Source of the DNA: Methylocystis suflitae
GTDB taxonomy: Bacteria > Pseudomonadota > Alphaproteobacteria > Rhizobiales > Beijerinckiaceae
NCBI RefSeq assembly: GCF_024448135.1
Contig: NZ_JAMRYX010000241.1
Coordinates: 41,747 to 105,746, forward strand
Direction of reading: 5' to 3'
Length of the DNA: 64,000 bases
Shown one piece after another: positions 25,477-35,004 of the stretch. The notes under the pieces were generated by a model. It was not told the DNA's origin and searched no databases. It was given only the letters and a program-made list of their open reading frames with translations. Position 1 is the stretch's first letter; every line of letters starts with the position of its first letter. A program made the translations under genes and the position numbers.

Positions 25477-27441
25477 TCAGGAGCTGCGCCATACGGCGGA
25501 AGACACCAGCACGCGGCTCGGCAAATGCCGCGCGCTGAAATAAGCATCGGCAATTTCCTGTTGTTCCGATATGACGTTTTCGTCCATCGCGCGAGGCTGA
25601 AACTCGAGACTATCGAAATAGCGCTGCGCAGCTGCTGGATCCAAATTCAGCCCACGGGTTTCAGCTAATCGCGGGGCAAGGGAAACAGGGCGCCGGTCCC
25701 GAACCGACTCCACCTCTTTTAGGAGGGCGTCGATGACGTTCGGGTAGCCGATCGCAAAGGCGCGCCGCGCGACGTAGAATTGACGGTTTTGGACTTGACC
25801 AACGCCGTCAACTAAGAGCCGCGCGCCATGCCGGGCGCCTGCGATGCTGAGCATGGGGGCCCATATCGCCCATGCATCGATCACGCCTTTTTCGAGTTCA
25901 GCGACAAGGTCCAGACTGGGCGAAATGTAAACCGGCTCAATATCGGTCGGCGATAAGCCACGACCTTTCAAAAGCGACATTAGCAAATGGTCGGCATTCG
26001 ACCATTTGCTAAACGCAACTCGCTTTCCGCGGAGATCATCGACCGACACGATCGTGCGGTTCGTCACGACGATTCCAACGTCGCAGGGTGCAGGTGGCTC
26101 GTGTCCGATGTAATAAAAAGGGACGCCGGTGCCTAACGCAAAAACTGTGGCGGCCTCGCCCGTAACTCCAAAATCAATTTCGCCTTTACCAATGGCGTCA
26201 AGAATTGCTGGGCCGGAACTGAATTCGCTCCATCTCGAACGAAATCCGAGCGGGCGAAGTCGCTCGTCCAAAGATCCAAGCACGTGGAGCGCCGCAAGCG
26301 TCCCAAAATGCTGATAGCCGATACGCACGACTCCGAGGCCGGTCGCTCCGCGCGGTTCCGTCGTCGTTTTCTGTGGAGAGGCCGCGGTTTTGCGTTGGGC
26401 AATCAGGCCCATATGCGAAAGATGCGTGCGAAATTCATTGCGAGTCACGCCAAGCGCCTCGGCCGCGCGCACCTGGTTGGCCTTTTCGCGTTCGAAGGCG
26501 CAAATTATCGCGCATTGCGTCACGCGCTTCAAAACGTCTCGCTCATTGCGAGCCAAAGCTTCGTTGATAGTTTTACGCAAATTTGTTTCGAAATCGATCG
26601 TATCGTCCTCATGCGCGATCGTTTCGACAAGCGGGACGTCCGTTACCTCCGCGTCCTGCGCAAGCAGCAGCGCATTGTGTATGACATTTTGCAGCTCGCG
26701 GATGTTCCCAGGCCAGCTATAGTCCAGCAGTTTCCTCAAGGCGCTCTCAGAAAGCGACGCATCGGGCCATCCGAACCGCGCGCCATAATGATTCAAAAAA
26801 AATTCCGCAAGTGGCGCGATGTCTCCCTTGCGCTTGCGCAGCGGCGCCAGTTTCACCGTTAAGACGTTGAGACGATATAGAAGATCCTGGCGGAAAGTCT
26901 TGGCTTCGACGGCGCGTTCAAGATTTACATTCGTCGCCGCGATCAGCCGAATATCAATCGGGCGGGCCTGCCTCGATCCGACGCGCACAACCTCTCGTTC
27001 CTGAAGAACCCGAAGGAGCTTCACTTGGGCCCGTTGCGGAAGGTCGCCGATTTCATCAAGTAACAGCGTGCCGCCATTGGCGGCCTCGAACCACCCTGCT
27101 TCACTTGTGATCGCGCCCGTAAAAGCTCCCCTTTCGTGCCCGAAAAGTTCTGCGTCGACGAGGCTTTCGCTGAGAGCCCCGCAGTTTACGGCGAGGAATG
27201 GTCCCGACCGTCGCGCGCTATTCAAATGCACGTATCGAGCGGCTATTTCCTTACCCGTGCCTGTTTCACCCGTTATCAGGACGGGAGCGTCGGTGCGGGC
27301 GATTGTATCAAGCTCTTCTTTCAGTTTCCGTGATATGGGATCGACGAACACCATTGCTGTCGCGCGCGCGGTGGTCGGCTGCGCGATCGTCTTCGCAGGC
27401 GTGGCGCTGGAACTACTTCGCGGAACTCTTGCCCAATTCAT
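25477..27441 (-). CDS. sigma-54-dependent activator fused to SsuA-like sulfonate-binding domain
   Basis: Encodes 654 residues. AAA+ domain about 32-270: Walker A GETGTGK (58-64), sigma-54 contact loop GAFTGA (105-110), Walker B LLLDE (126-130), and R-finger region FRQDLLYRLN. A Fis-type DNA-binding helix-turn-helix follows (about 318-346: NQVRAAEALGVTRNEFRTHL). From about 370 to the end there is a solute-binding domain resembling periplasmic SsuA: VRIGYQHFGTL, GEIDFGVTGEA, YYIGHEPPAP, VDDLRGKRVAFSKWSN and GVIDAWAIWAPM. There is no signal peptide and no N-terminal sensor, so the binding domain probably senses sulfonates inside the cell. Sits 7 bases from ompW, convergent. Confidence 0.9.
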   Translation of the reverse strand: MNWARVPRSSSSATPAKTIAQPTTARATAMVFVDPISRKLKEELDTIARTDAPVLITGETGTGKEIAARYVHLNSARRSGPFLAVNCGALSESLVDAELFGHERGAFTGAITSEAGWFEAANGGTLLLDEIGDLPQRAQVKLLRVLQEREVVRVGSRQARPIDIRLIAATNVNLERAVEAKTFRQDLLYRLNVLTVKLAPLRKRKGDIAPLAEFFLNHYGARFGWPDASLSESALRKLLDYSWPGNIRELQNVIHNALLLAQDAEVTDVPLVETIAHEDDTIDFETNLRKTINEALARNERDVLKRVTQCAIICAFEREKANQVRAAEALGVTRNEFRTHLSHMGLIAQRKTAASPQKTTTEPRGATGLGVVRIGYQHFGTLAALHVLGSLDERLRPLGFRSRWSEFSSGPAILDAIGKGEIDFGVTGEAATVFALGTGVPFYYIGHEPPAPCDVGIVVTNRTIVSVDDLRGKRVAFSKWSNADHLLMSLLKGRGLSPTDIEPVYISPSLDLVAELEKGVIDAWAIWAPMLSIAGARHGARLLVDGVGQVQNRQFYVARRAFAIGYPNVIDALLKEVESVRDRRPVSLAPRLAETRGLNLDPAAAQRYFDSLEFQPRAMDENVISEQQEIADAYFSARHLPSRVLVSSAVWRSS

Positions 27442-27472
27442 GGTCTCAATCTCGCTCGCTGATGGTTCCGAC

Positions 27473-27994
27473 CTATTCGAAGAAACCTGCGACTTTGGAA
27501 TGAGGCGCTTGGACAGAACGCCTTTGAGCGTGCCAATGCGCTGCAGAACTTGAGCGCGATGTCTGCGTTTGGATCAACAAGTGTGAAGGCATATCGAAGA
27601 GGATTGCTTCATCGTTGCTGACCTGCTCGATGTCGTCGACCAAAGACAGGTCGAGCACGCCCGGGACGAACTCGTCGCCTTTCCGCCTCTCGTGGCTCAT
27701 CGTTTTCGGCATGGTGAGCATAAGAGGAATGCCACGGGCAGCCGCAATATATCCCTGCTCGATGTCGGTGTTTCCGCTCGTCGGTTCGATGATTTCTTTT
27801 CCGGGGCCGAGAAGTCCTCGCTCCTCGGCATCCCCGATCATCGAAGCGCAGATCCGGCATTTGACCGAGTAACCTAGATTGAGACCCTCTATTTTCGCCA
27901 GAAGGGTCGCTGGCAAGCCGTCGGTCAGCCTATTGAGACGGACCAGAGGAGTGCGCTCGATCGAATGGGAATTGTCTTCTAACCAAGATGCCAT
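27473..27994 (-). pseudogene. cysK: cysteine synthase remnant with internal deletion
   Basis: The N-terminal part ([45 protein letters not shown]) is CysK-like, with the PLP lysine retained in SVKCR. At about codon 113 (HERRK) the sequence jumps in frame to the C-terminal [14 protein letters not shown] block, losing about 150 residues. The frame then becomes non-homologous after VSNDEA. GNTG has become GNTD. Clearly non-functional. Its place next to the sulfonate regulator suggests it once used the sulfite-derived sulfide. Confidence 0.8.
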
Positions 27995-28021
27995 CGAAGC
28001 CTCCCGTTTGCCTGTAGGCAA

Positions 28022-28719
28022 CTTAGTCTATAGAACTTATCAATTGCAAGTCTGGTCGACGATGAAGCAGTACCCGGCGTTCGAACCTGGACGGCGCCAA
28101 CGGAACTGGCGCGCCTCCTATTGATGCGACGCGACCCACGAACACGCATTTGAAACGCAGCGCTAACATCCGGCTGCTTGGCGTCGTTGTTCTGGAAATC
28201 GACGCCGTCGTGTACAGTGAGATCTCTCTGTCTTCCCCGGAAACCCGATCCTACCACCTTGGCTGCGCCCGGCGCTGCTCGCGGGAGTCTCGATCGTCGA
28301 GCGCCAGGATCGGCCATGTTGGCGTGGCTCCAAAGCAAAACCATCGGTCAAAACCGCACGCGCTTTAGCGAACCCGCCACGACTATGCTCGGCACTCCAC
28401 CCGAGCGCGATATTACATTATTCGATGAACATCGAAGATCTACGCGAGATGTGGCGCGAGAAGCGGGAGCACGAACCGCTTCAACGCGAGCTTCGACGAA
28501 TTGCAAAGGCGGGTCACGGCCATGGACAAGGAGATCATTCGCGCACAAAACGCGCGCCTGCGAGCTACGCGGCTGTCGAAGGCCGGATTTTGAAATTCGC
28601 GCACGGTCTCCCCACGAGCGGCATGACTGATCGGCGCCACGGGAGAAGGGCCGCGTTGACAGGGCGGTTGCTCAAGGCAATCTGTCCGCAGGGGTTGAAC
28701 GAGGGCTGGGAGATAATCG
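28022..28719. other. 700-base stretch without supportable gene
   Basis: No convincing coding sequence. A short open frame at 28425 (NIEDLREMWREK) and a neighbouring frame near 28490 (FDELQRRVTAMDKEI) could be two halves of a frameshifted small protein, but I recognise no family. Confidence 0.3.
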
Positions 28720-29322
28720 ATGCGCTATTGGTTCTCTGTTGCGGCGATCATTCTTTCGGCGTGGCTGACGCCGCCAGCGCATGCCGCCGATCGCGATCTG
28801 CATGATTGCAAAACGAACCTAACGATTGCGGCCTGCTCGCGCGTCATCGAAAGCGGAACGGGGGATGCGCAAGTCTATTCGTCCCGCGCCGTGGCCTACA
28901 TGAAAAAGAAAGCATGGAGCTTGGCGATTGCCGATATAACAGAGGCGATCCGCCTCAATCCGGAATATTTTGGCCACTACTTGATGCGTGGCGACTTTCG
29001 TACGCGCAATGGCGACTATGATCTCGCGATCGCCGATTTGACAAAGTCGATACGCCTACACCAGTCAGACATGAAATCGGGGAAAGTAAGCGTAAAAACT
29101 GACTCAGGGTTCGATTACTTGCTGCGTGGCAAGGCCTATCACGCCAAGGGCGACTATGACCGCGCCATCGCGGACCAAACGGCGGCGATCCAACGCAGTC
29201 CGAAATGGACAAGTCCTTACGAAGACCGCAGCAAGGCCTATAAGGCCAAGGGCGACGACGCCCGCGCCCTGGCGGACCACAACGAAGCAATCCGCCTCGA
29301 TCCGAATGCCGGCGGTCATTGA
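28720..29322 (+). CDS. exported TPR protein
   Basis: A 200-residue protein with a signal peptide ending AHAA. About four tetratricopeptide units follow, e.g. KKAWSLAIADITEAIRLNP, GDYDLAIADLTKSIRLH, GDYDRAIADQTAAIQRSP and GDDARALADHNEAIRLDP, with N-terminal cysteines in DCKTN...ACSR. TPR arrays mediate protein-protein contacts; here it is likely periplasmic. The Sel1/TPR style is common in alphaproteobacterial exported proteins of unknown role. Surrounded by decayed DNA. Confidence 0.82.
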   Translation: MRYWFSVAAIILSAWLTPPAHAADRDLHDCKTNLTIAACSRVIESGTGDAQVYSSRAVAYMKKKAWSLAIADITEAIRLNPEYFGHYLMRGDFRTRNGDYDLAIADLTKSIRLHQSDMKSGKVSVKTDSGFDYLLRGKAYHAKGDYDRAIADQTAAIQRSPKWTSPYEDRSKAYKAKGDDARALADHNEAIRLDPNAGGH

Positions 29323-29333
29323 TGACGTCGCCC

Positions 29334-29840
29334 TCGGCTCTTTAGCGGGACGATTTGCGCACGGCCCACGGGGCTGGATGACCCCTTGATCGGTTCCACA
29401 CAGGCCGGGCATCACCTCGTTGTTGCTGATCACAATCAAGGTCAATCGTGTAGCAGTCTTGGAGCCGCCCAAATCGAAGCAGGTTCCGCTGAGAACGTAT
29501 TCGGAGCCGGAGCGCCGCTCGATGGTCCTGTAATCGCATCCGCCCTCGCCGCCTTCCCCAGTTCCCCTTGCTTATCGAACAACACGTATGAACCGTCCTC
29601 GCCCCGTCGATACGCGCGACAGCCATTCGTGCCCGCCTCTCCGAACCACCCACGGATCGGCAGTTCGCGGCTTTGCTTCACGCGCTGTACAGCGCTCGTC
29701 CCTTGCGAAGGGCTGCTGTCGCCCCGCAATAGTGCGATCAGGGGCTTATTGCCCGCGACAGACAGGCTCGCCTCCGCAATAGCGGAACTGGAAGTAACGC
29801 ATGCCACAGCAGCGGCTGCGAATAGAAACCTCGCATCAGA
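29334..29840 (-). pseudogene. frameshifted exported protein of unknown function
   Basis: Three pieces of apparently one gene lie in different frames. A signal-peptide-like RFLFAAAAVACVTSSSAIAEA starts near 29838, where AAGGAG and an ATG sit in the wrong frame by one base. It continues to about 29560 (ELPIRGWFGEAGTNGCRAY). The frame then shifts to CDYRTIERR, YVLSGTCFDLGGSKTATRL, and TLIVISNNEVMPGLCG. No family recognised. Two or more frameshifts indicate decay or sequence error. Confidence 0.4.
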
Positions 29841-29885
29841 AGCGCTCCTTGAGGTCTGGCGTGCGAATACCCGTCGTCCGTCGGC

Positions 29886-30339
29886 GTGTGATTAGGCGTG
29901 CAATTTTGACCCCCTAAGCCGGGGGATCGGCGTCCAAAATTGACCCCCTTGAGAACCGCTTGCAGGTCTGCCCGCTTTGGCATCGAGCGGGCGGTGGGGG
30001 ATGCTGGTTGTGGAAACGATTGGCCGGATTCGGCGGGAGCATTTTCAGAAGGGCAAGTCGATCAAGGAGATTGCCCGGGATCTGAAGATATCACGCAATA
30101 CGGTTCGCAAGGTTCTGCGATCGGGCGAGACGTCGTTTTCCTATGAACGGGAGGTCCAGCCGCGTCCCAAACTCGGCGTCTGGAAGGCTGAGATCGATCG
30201 AGTGCTTGCGGCGAACGCAACGAAGCCGGCGCGGGAGCGGTTGACGCTGATCCGCGTGTTCGAAACACTGCGAGCGCTCGGCTACGACGGCGGTTACGTT
30301 TCACGGGCGGGAACTGGAAGCAAATCTATCGGATTGTGA
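29886..30339 (+). mobile_element. truncated IS21-family element (left end plus istA 5' part)
   Basis: The region 29896-29955 has repeated CAATTTTGACCCCCT and CAAAATTGACCCCCTT units, typical multiple terminal repeats of IS21 elements, followed at once by an istA start. The rest of istA, istB and the right end are absent. The element is cut near 30296. Confidence 0.75.
30001..30339 (+). pseudogene. istA: IstA transposase, N-terminal fragment
   Basis: From the ATG at 30001 the product opens MLVVETIGRIRREHF, then GKSIKEIARDLKISRNTVRK (helix-turn-helix) and YEREVQPRPKLG, the N-terminus of IS21-type IstA. Homology stops at about residue 98 (ALGYDGGY), before the DDE catalytic core. Inactive. Confidence 0.8.
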
Positions 30340-30367
30340 AAGAGCGCCGAACAGATCGATCGGGCTG

Positions 30368-30721
30368 ATGATTCCATTTGTTCGAAAACTCGCGCCGCGG
30401 AAAGGAATCTCGCATGCGCCGATGAATCAGGAGACGATTGATTCCGAAACGCGAGAGGCGCTGCTGAAGGCGATTGCGCGTTCACGTGGATGGATGGAGA
30501 TGATCCTCTCGGGTAAGGCCGCATCATTCGACGAGATCGCCTGGAGCGAAGGTCTCGCCGAACGTCATGTCCGGCGCTTGGCCGTCCTGGCGTTCCTGTC
30601 GCCAAAAGTTGTTCAGGCGATCGCCGACGGCGCCGCTCCCTCAGGTGTAACAGTCTCCAGCCTGACACAGGCTCTGCCTCATGCTTGGGCGGATCAAGAG
30701 CGACGGCTCGGCCTCGGCTAA
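30368..30721 (+). pseudogene. C-terminal fragment of a large serine recombinase-like protein
   Basis: Encodes 117 residues. The segment REALLKAIARSRGWMEMIL, then ASFDEIAWSEGLAERHVRRL and LSPKVVQAIADGAAP resembles the C-terminal helix-turn-helix region of alphaproteobacterial recombinase-family proteins. The catalytic resolvase domain is missing. Lies between an IS21 relic and tRNA-Gln, consistent with remains of an integrated element. The assignment rests on pattern memory. Confidence 0.5.
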
Positions 30722-31059
30722 ATCCTTCAATCTCGGTCTTGGCCGATGCGGCCGGCGCCGCGCCGTCTCATGCCCCCGTCGTGTCTCGATCCGGAACGGA
30801 TGACATACATCCGGGTTCATCGACCGAACCGCGTCGAAGCCAACCGGTCTGCTCACAAAGCGAACCCGTCTCAGGCGGCGTCCGTCGAAAAAACCCGGAC
30901 ATTGAAAAATCGCCGACTGAGACTGTGGCGGGAATCACGCCATTGAGACCGGGATTTCCGCCTTTAGAAAGTCTCTGAGCCGCCGCTCCTCGCGCAAATG
31001 CACCGAATTCCCGGCCCTTTCCCCAAAGTCCGCGTCCGGCCTGAGATTCTGGGAATGCG
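30722..31059. other. non-coding gap beside tRNA-Gln
   Basis: About 340 bases with no supportable gene. It lies directly 3' of tRNA-Gln and could carry an attachment-site scar, but I see no repeat of the tRNA 3' end within the window. Confidence 0.3.
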
Positions 31060-31134
31060 TGGCTGGGGCGGGAGGATTCGAACCTCCGTATGGCGGAATC
31101 AAAATCCGCTGCCTTACCGCTTGGCGACGCCCCA
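31060..31134 (-). tRNA. tRNA-Gln (anticodon UUG)
   Basis: The minus strand folds as a cloverleaf: acceptor TGGGGCG with CGCCCCA, discriminator G, encoded CCA; anticodon stem GCGGA/TCCGC around TTTTGAT, giving anticodon TTG; T-arm GGAGG-TTCGAAT-CCTCC. Reads glutamine CAA codons. Confidence 0.96.
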
Positions 31135-31193
31135 ATGCGCAGGTGAGGCGATAGCGCGCCCCGTCGCGACAATCAACTGGCCGGGAGGCCGGG

Positions 31194-31874
31194 TCACACG
31201 GCGATCGCGCCGGCGCTCGCCGCGGCGCGCCGCAGCGCCGCGATATTGTCGGCGTAGCAGAGCTGCCCGCCGCGGAAAGCGGCCGAGCCCGCGACGAGAA
31301 CATCGGCGCCGGCTTCGACGACCTGCGGCGCCGTCAGCGGCGTCACGCCGCCGTCGACCTCGATACGGATCGCGCGTCGTCCGATCATCTCGCGTATGGC
31401 GCGGATTTTGTCGAGCTGCGAAGGAATGAAGCTCTGTCCGCCGAAACCCGGATTGACGCTCATCACCAGGATGAGATCGATATCGTCGAGCACATATCGC
31501 AGCGCGCTCTCCTGCGTCGCCGGATTGAGCGACACGCCGGCCTTTTTGCCGAGCGCGCGGATCGCCTGTAGCGAGCGATGAAGATGCGGCCCGCCCTCGG
31601 CGTGGACGGTGATGACGTCGGCGCCCGCTTCCGCAAAAGCGGCGATATAGGGGTCGACCGGCGAAATCATCAGATGCACGTCGAGCGTGAGCTTCGTCAC
31701 CGGCCGCAGCGCCGCGACGACGCCTGGCCCGAAAGTGATGTTGGGCACGAAATGCCCGTCCATCACATCGAGGTGGATCCAGTCGGCGCCGGCGTCGGCC
31801 ATCGCGCGCGTCTCCTCGCCCAGCCGCGCGAAGTCGGCCGAGAGAATCGAGGGCGCGATGACGACGCCGGTCAT
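31194..31874 (-). CDS. rpe: ribulose-phosphate 3-epimerase
   Basis: A 226-residue TIM barrel. [15 protein letters not shown], the metal-binding [36 protein letters not shown] and EVDGGV are all canonical Rpe motifs with the catalytic Asp and metal His residues. Interconverts ribulose-5-P and xylulose-5-P. Last gene of prk-tkt-fba-rpe; only 4 bases separate its ATG from the fba stop. A longer in-frame upstream extension overlaps fba and is rejected. Confidence 0.96.
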   Translation of the reverse strand: MTGVVIAPSILSADFARLGEETRAMADAGADWIHLDVMDGHFVPNITFGPGVVAALRPVTKLTLDVHLMISPVDPYIAAFAEAGADVITVHAEGGPHLHRSLQAIRALGKKAGVSLNPATQESALRYVLDDIDLILVMSVNPGFGGQSFIPSQLDKIRAIREMIGRRAIRIEVDGGVTPLTAPQVVEAGADVLVAGSAAFRGGQLCYADNIAALRRAAASAGAIAV

Positions 31875-31878
31875 GACG

Positions 31879-32961
31879 CTATTCCGCCGCCTTCTTGCTC
31901 GCGAATTGCGGATCGAGCGCGCCGCTGGCGTAGCGCTTGGCCATTTCGGAGAGCGGGATCGGCTTGATCTTCGAGGCCTGCCCCGCGGCGCCGAATTCCT
32001 CATAACGCTGCTTGCAGACGGCGCGCATCGCCTCCATGGCGGGCTTCAAATATTTGCGCGGATCGAACTCGCCCTTGTTCTTGCCGAGCACGCCGCGGAT
32101 CGCCGCGGTCATGGCGATGCGATTGTCGGTGTCGATGTTGATCTTGCGCACGCCATATTTGATCCCGCGCTGAATCTCTGCGACCGGCACGCCCCAGGTC
32201 TGCGGCATCTCGCCGCCAGCGGCGTTGAAGGCGTCCTGCAAGTCCTGCGGCACCGACGACGAGCCGTGCATCACGAGATGCGTGCTGGGCAGGCGACGAT
32301 GGATTTCCTCGACGACTTTCATCGCCAGAATGGCGCCGTCGGGCTTGCGCGAAAATTTATAGGCGCCATGCGACGTGCCCATCGCGATTGCGAGCGCATC
32401 GACCTTGGTGCGGGCGACGAAATCCTCGGCCTGCGCCGGATCGGTCAGCAGCTGGTCGTGCGAGAGCTTGCCTTCGGCGCCGTGGCCATCTTCCTTTTCG
32501 CCCATGCCGCTTTCGAGCGAACCGAGCACGCCGAGTTCGCCCTCGACCGAAGCGCCGACCCAATGCGCCATGTCGACGACATTGCGCGTGACGCGCACAT
32601 TGTAGTCGTAATCGGCGGGCGTCTTGCCATCGGCCTTGAGCGAACCGTCCATCATCACCGAGGTGAAGCCGAAGCGGATGGCGCTGGCGCAGGTCGCTTC
32701 GGCGTTGCCGTGGTCGAGATGCATGACGAGCGGAATGTCCGGCCAGATCGCCGCGAGCGCCTCGATCATCTTGGCGAGCATGATGTCGTTGGCGTAGCTG
32801 CGCGCGCCGCGCGAGGCCTGGATGATGACCGGCGCTTCGACCGCCGCCGCCGCTTCCATCACGGCAAGGCCCTGCTCCATATTGTTGATATTGAACGCCG
32901 GAACGCCGTAGTCGTGCTCGGCGGCATGATCGAGCAGTTGCCGCAGGGTGATCAGAGCCAT
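31879..32961 (-). CDS. fba: class II fructose-bisphosphate aldolase
   Basis: A 360-residue zinc aldolase of the Calvin-cycle (CbbA) type. [10 protein letters not shown], the zinc-site [34 protein letters not shown] and KINIDTDNR motifs are clear. It cleaves or makes fructose-1,6-bisphosphate, and in such operons can also make sedoheptulose-1,7-bisphosphate. Starts 18 bases after tkt. Confidence 0.96.
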   Translation of the reverse strand: MALITLRQLLDHAAEHDYGVPAFNINNMEQGLAVMEAAAAVEAPVIIQASRGARSYANDIMLAKMIEALAAIWPDIPLVMHLDHGNAEATCASAIRFGFTSVMMDGSLKADGKTPADYDYNVRVTRNVVDMAHWVGASVEGELGVLGSLESGMGEKEDGHGAEGKLSHDQLLTDPAQAEDFVARTKVDALAIAMGTSHGAYKFSRKPDGAILAMKVVEEIHRRLPSTHLVMHGSSSVPQDLQDAFNAAGGEMPQTWGVPVAEIQRGIKYGVRKINIDTDNRIAMTAAIRGVLGKNKGEFDPRKYLKPAMEAMRAVCKQRYEEFGAAGQASKIKPIPLSEMAKRYASGALDPQFASKKAAE

Positions 32962-32979
32962 TGTCGCCTCCGCTATGTC

Positions 32980-35004
32980 TTACGACTTAACTAGTGTGCG
33001 CGCCGCGTCAGCCACAGCCTCGGCCGTGACGCCGAAATGCTTATACAGCTCGCTGGCCGGTCCGCTCGCGCCAAAGCCGCTCATGCCGATGAAAGCGCCG
33101 CGCTCGCCGATCCAGCGGTCCCAGCCGAGCCGAGCCGCCGCCTCGACCGCGACGCGCGGGGCGTCGCCCAGCACCTCGGCGCGATAGGCCTCGGACTGCG
33201 CCTCGAACAGCTCCCAGCAGGGCATGGAGACCACGGCGGCCTTCACTCCTTGCGTGTCCAGATTGTCGGCCGCGGCGAGGGCGATTTCAACCTCGGATCC
33301 CGTGGCGAGCAGCGTGACGTCGCGCTTTCCCGCCGCTTCGCGCAGCACATAGGCGCCCCTGGCGGAAAGGTTTTCGCCAATGGGCCGCTCGAGCGTCGGC
33401 AAGTTCTGCCTCGACAGGCTTAAGACCGACGGCGTGTGGCGGCTTGCCAACGCCAGCTCCCAGCATTCGGCGGTCTCGATCGCGTCGGCGGGGCGGAAGA
33501 CGTGGAGGTTTGGCATGGCGCGCAACGCCGCCAGATGTTCGACCGGCTGATGCGTCGGCCCGTCTTCGCCAAGACCGATCGAATCATGGGTGAGCACATA
33601 AATGACGCGCAGGCCCATAAGCGCCGAGAGTCGGATCGCGCCGCGGGCGTAATCCGAAAAAACCAGGAAGGTGCCGCCATAGGGCGCGAATCCGCCATGC
33701 AGCGCGATCCCGTTCATCGCCGCCGCCATGCCGAATTCGCGTACGCCATAATGGATGTAGCGCCCGGAAAAATCGTCCGGCGCGACCTCGCCCATGCCCT
33801 TGGTGATGGTGAAGTTCGAATGGGTGAGATCCGCCGAGCCGCCGATCGTCGCCTGCGTCGCGGCGTTGATGACGCCGAGCGCCATTTCCGATGACTTGCG
33901 GGTTGCGACCTTCGGCTTTTCGTCGGCGAGCTTGGCGCGGAACTCAGCGAGAGGCTGTGCGATTTCCGCCGCGACGTCGGCCTTCATGAAGGCGTCGAAA
34001 GCGGCGCCTTTGGGCGACGCGGCGCGTCGCGCCTCCCAGTCTTCACGCGCCTTCGCGCCGCGGCGCCCCGCCGCGCGCCAGGCCTCCAGCACGTCATCGG
34101 GCAGCTCGAAAGGCGCGTGCGGCCAGACGAGCGCTTCACGGGCGGCGTCGATCTCCGCCGCCCCGAGCGGCGCGCCGTGGCAGCTTTCCTTGCCCTGCTT
34201 GGTCGGCGCGCCATAGCCGATCAGCGTGCGGCAGCCGATGAGCGAAGGCCGGGGATCGGCCTGCGCCGCGGCGATCGCCTGCGCGACCGCTTGGGGATCG
34301 TGGCCGTCGACATGGGCCACGTGCCAGCCGGCGGCGGCGAAACGCGCGATCTGGTCCGTCGACGTGGCGAGGCTCGTGGGTCCGTCGATCGAGATCGAAT
34401 TGTCGTCCCAGAAGAGGATGAGCTTTGAGAGCTTCAGATGTCCGGCGAGGTCGATCGCCTCATGGCTGACGCCCTCCATCAGGCAGCCGTCGCCGGCGAT
34501 CACATAGGTGAAATGATCGACGAGATCGTCGCCAAAGCGCGTCGCCGAGAGGCGCTCGGCGATCGCCATGCCGACCGCGGTCGCGAGCCCCTGGCCGAGG
34601 GGACCGGTGGTCGTCTCGATGCCGGCTGCGTGGCCATATTCGGGATGGCCTGCGGTCGGAGACCCCAGCTGGCGGAAGTTTTCGAGTTCTTTGCGGCCCA
34701 TGCCCGGATAGCCGAGCAGATAAAGCAGCGCGTAAAGCAGCATCGACCCGTGGCCGGCGGACAGCACGAAACGGTCGCGGTCAGGCCAGTCCGGCTGGCT
34801 CGCGTCAAACTTCATGAAGCGCTGGAAAAGCACAGTCGCGACGTCGGCCATGCCCATCGGCATGCCGGGATGGCCGGATTTCGCCTTTTCGACCGCGTCC
34901 ATCGCCAAGGCGCGAATGGCGTTGGCGTAGCGCGTCGGATCGGATTTTGCGCCAGCCGCCGCCGCGGAGGTCTCCTTGGCCGCCGTCAATATAGTGTCGT
35001 TCAC
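32980..35004 (-). CDS. tkt: transketolase
   Basis: A 674-residue thiamine-diphosphate enzyme. [38 protein letters not shown], the TPP/metal [13 protein letters not shown], and in the Pyr domain FMKADVA... followed by [11 protein letters not shown] are diagnostic. Transfers C2 units in pentose-phosphate and Calvin pathways. Start is GTG at 35004, overlapping the prk stop as GTGA, indicating coupled translation. Normal length. Confidence 0.97.
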   Translation of the reverse strand: MNDTILTAAKETSAAAAGAKSDPTRYANAIRALAMDAVEKAKSGHPGMPMGMADVATVLFQRFMKFDASQPDWPDRDRFVLSAGHGSMLLYALLYLLGYPGMGRKELENFRQLGSPTAGHPEYGHAAGIETTTGPLGQGLATAVGMAIAERLSATRFGDDLVDHFTYVIAGDGCLMEGVSHEAIDLAGHLKLSKLILFWDDNSISIDGPTSLATSTDQIARFAAAGWHVAHVDGHDPQAVAQAIAAAQADPRPSLIGCRTLIGYGAPTKQGKESCHGAPLGAAEIDAAREALVWPHAPFELPDDVLEAWRAAGRRGAKAREDWEARRAASPKGAAFDAFMKADVAAEIAQPLAEFRAKLADEKPKVATRKSSEMALGVINAATQATIGGSADLTHSNFTITKGMGEVAPDDFSGRYIHYGVREFGMAAAMNGIALHGGFAPYGGTFLVFSDYARGAIRLSALMGLRVIYVLTHDSIGLGEDGPTHQPVEHLAALRAMPNLHVFRPADAIETAECWELALASRHTPSVLSLSRQNLPTLERPIGENLSARGAYVLREAAGKRDVTLLATGSEVEIALAAADNLDTQGVKAAVVSMPCWELFEAQSEAYRAEVLGDAPRVAVEAAARLGWDRWIGERGAFIGMSGFGASGPASELYKHFGVTAEAVADAARTLVKS

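Noticed and set aside
28425..28560. Small ORF beginning NIEDLREMW
   Set aside because: Plausible composition but no recognised family and an apparent frame change; kept only as a remark on the gap.
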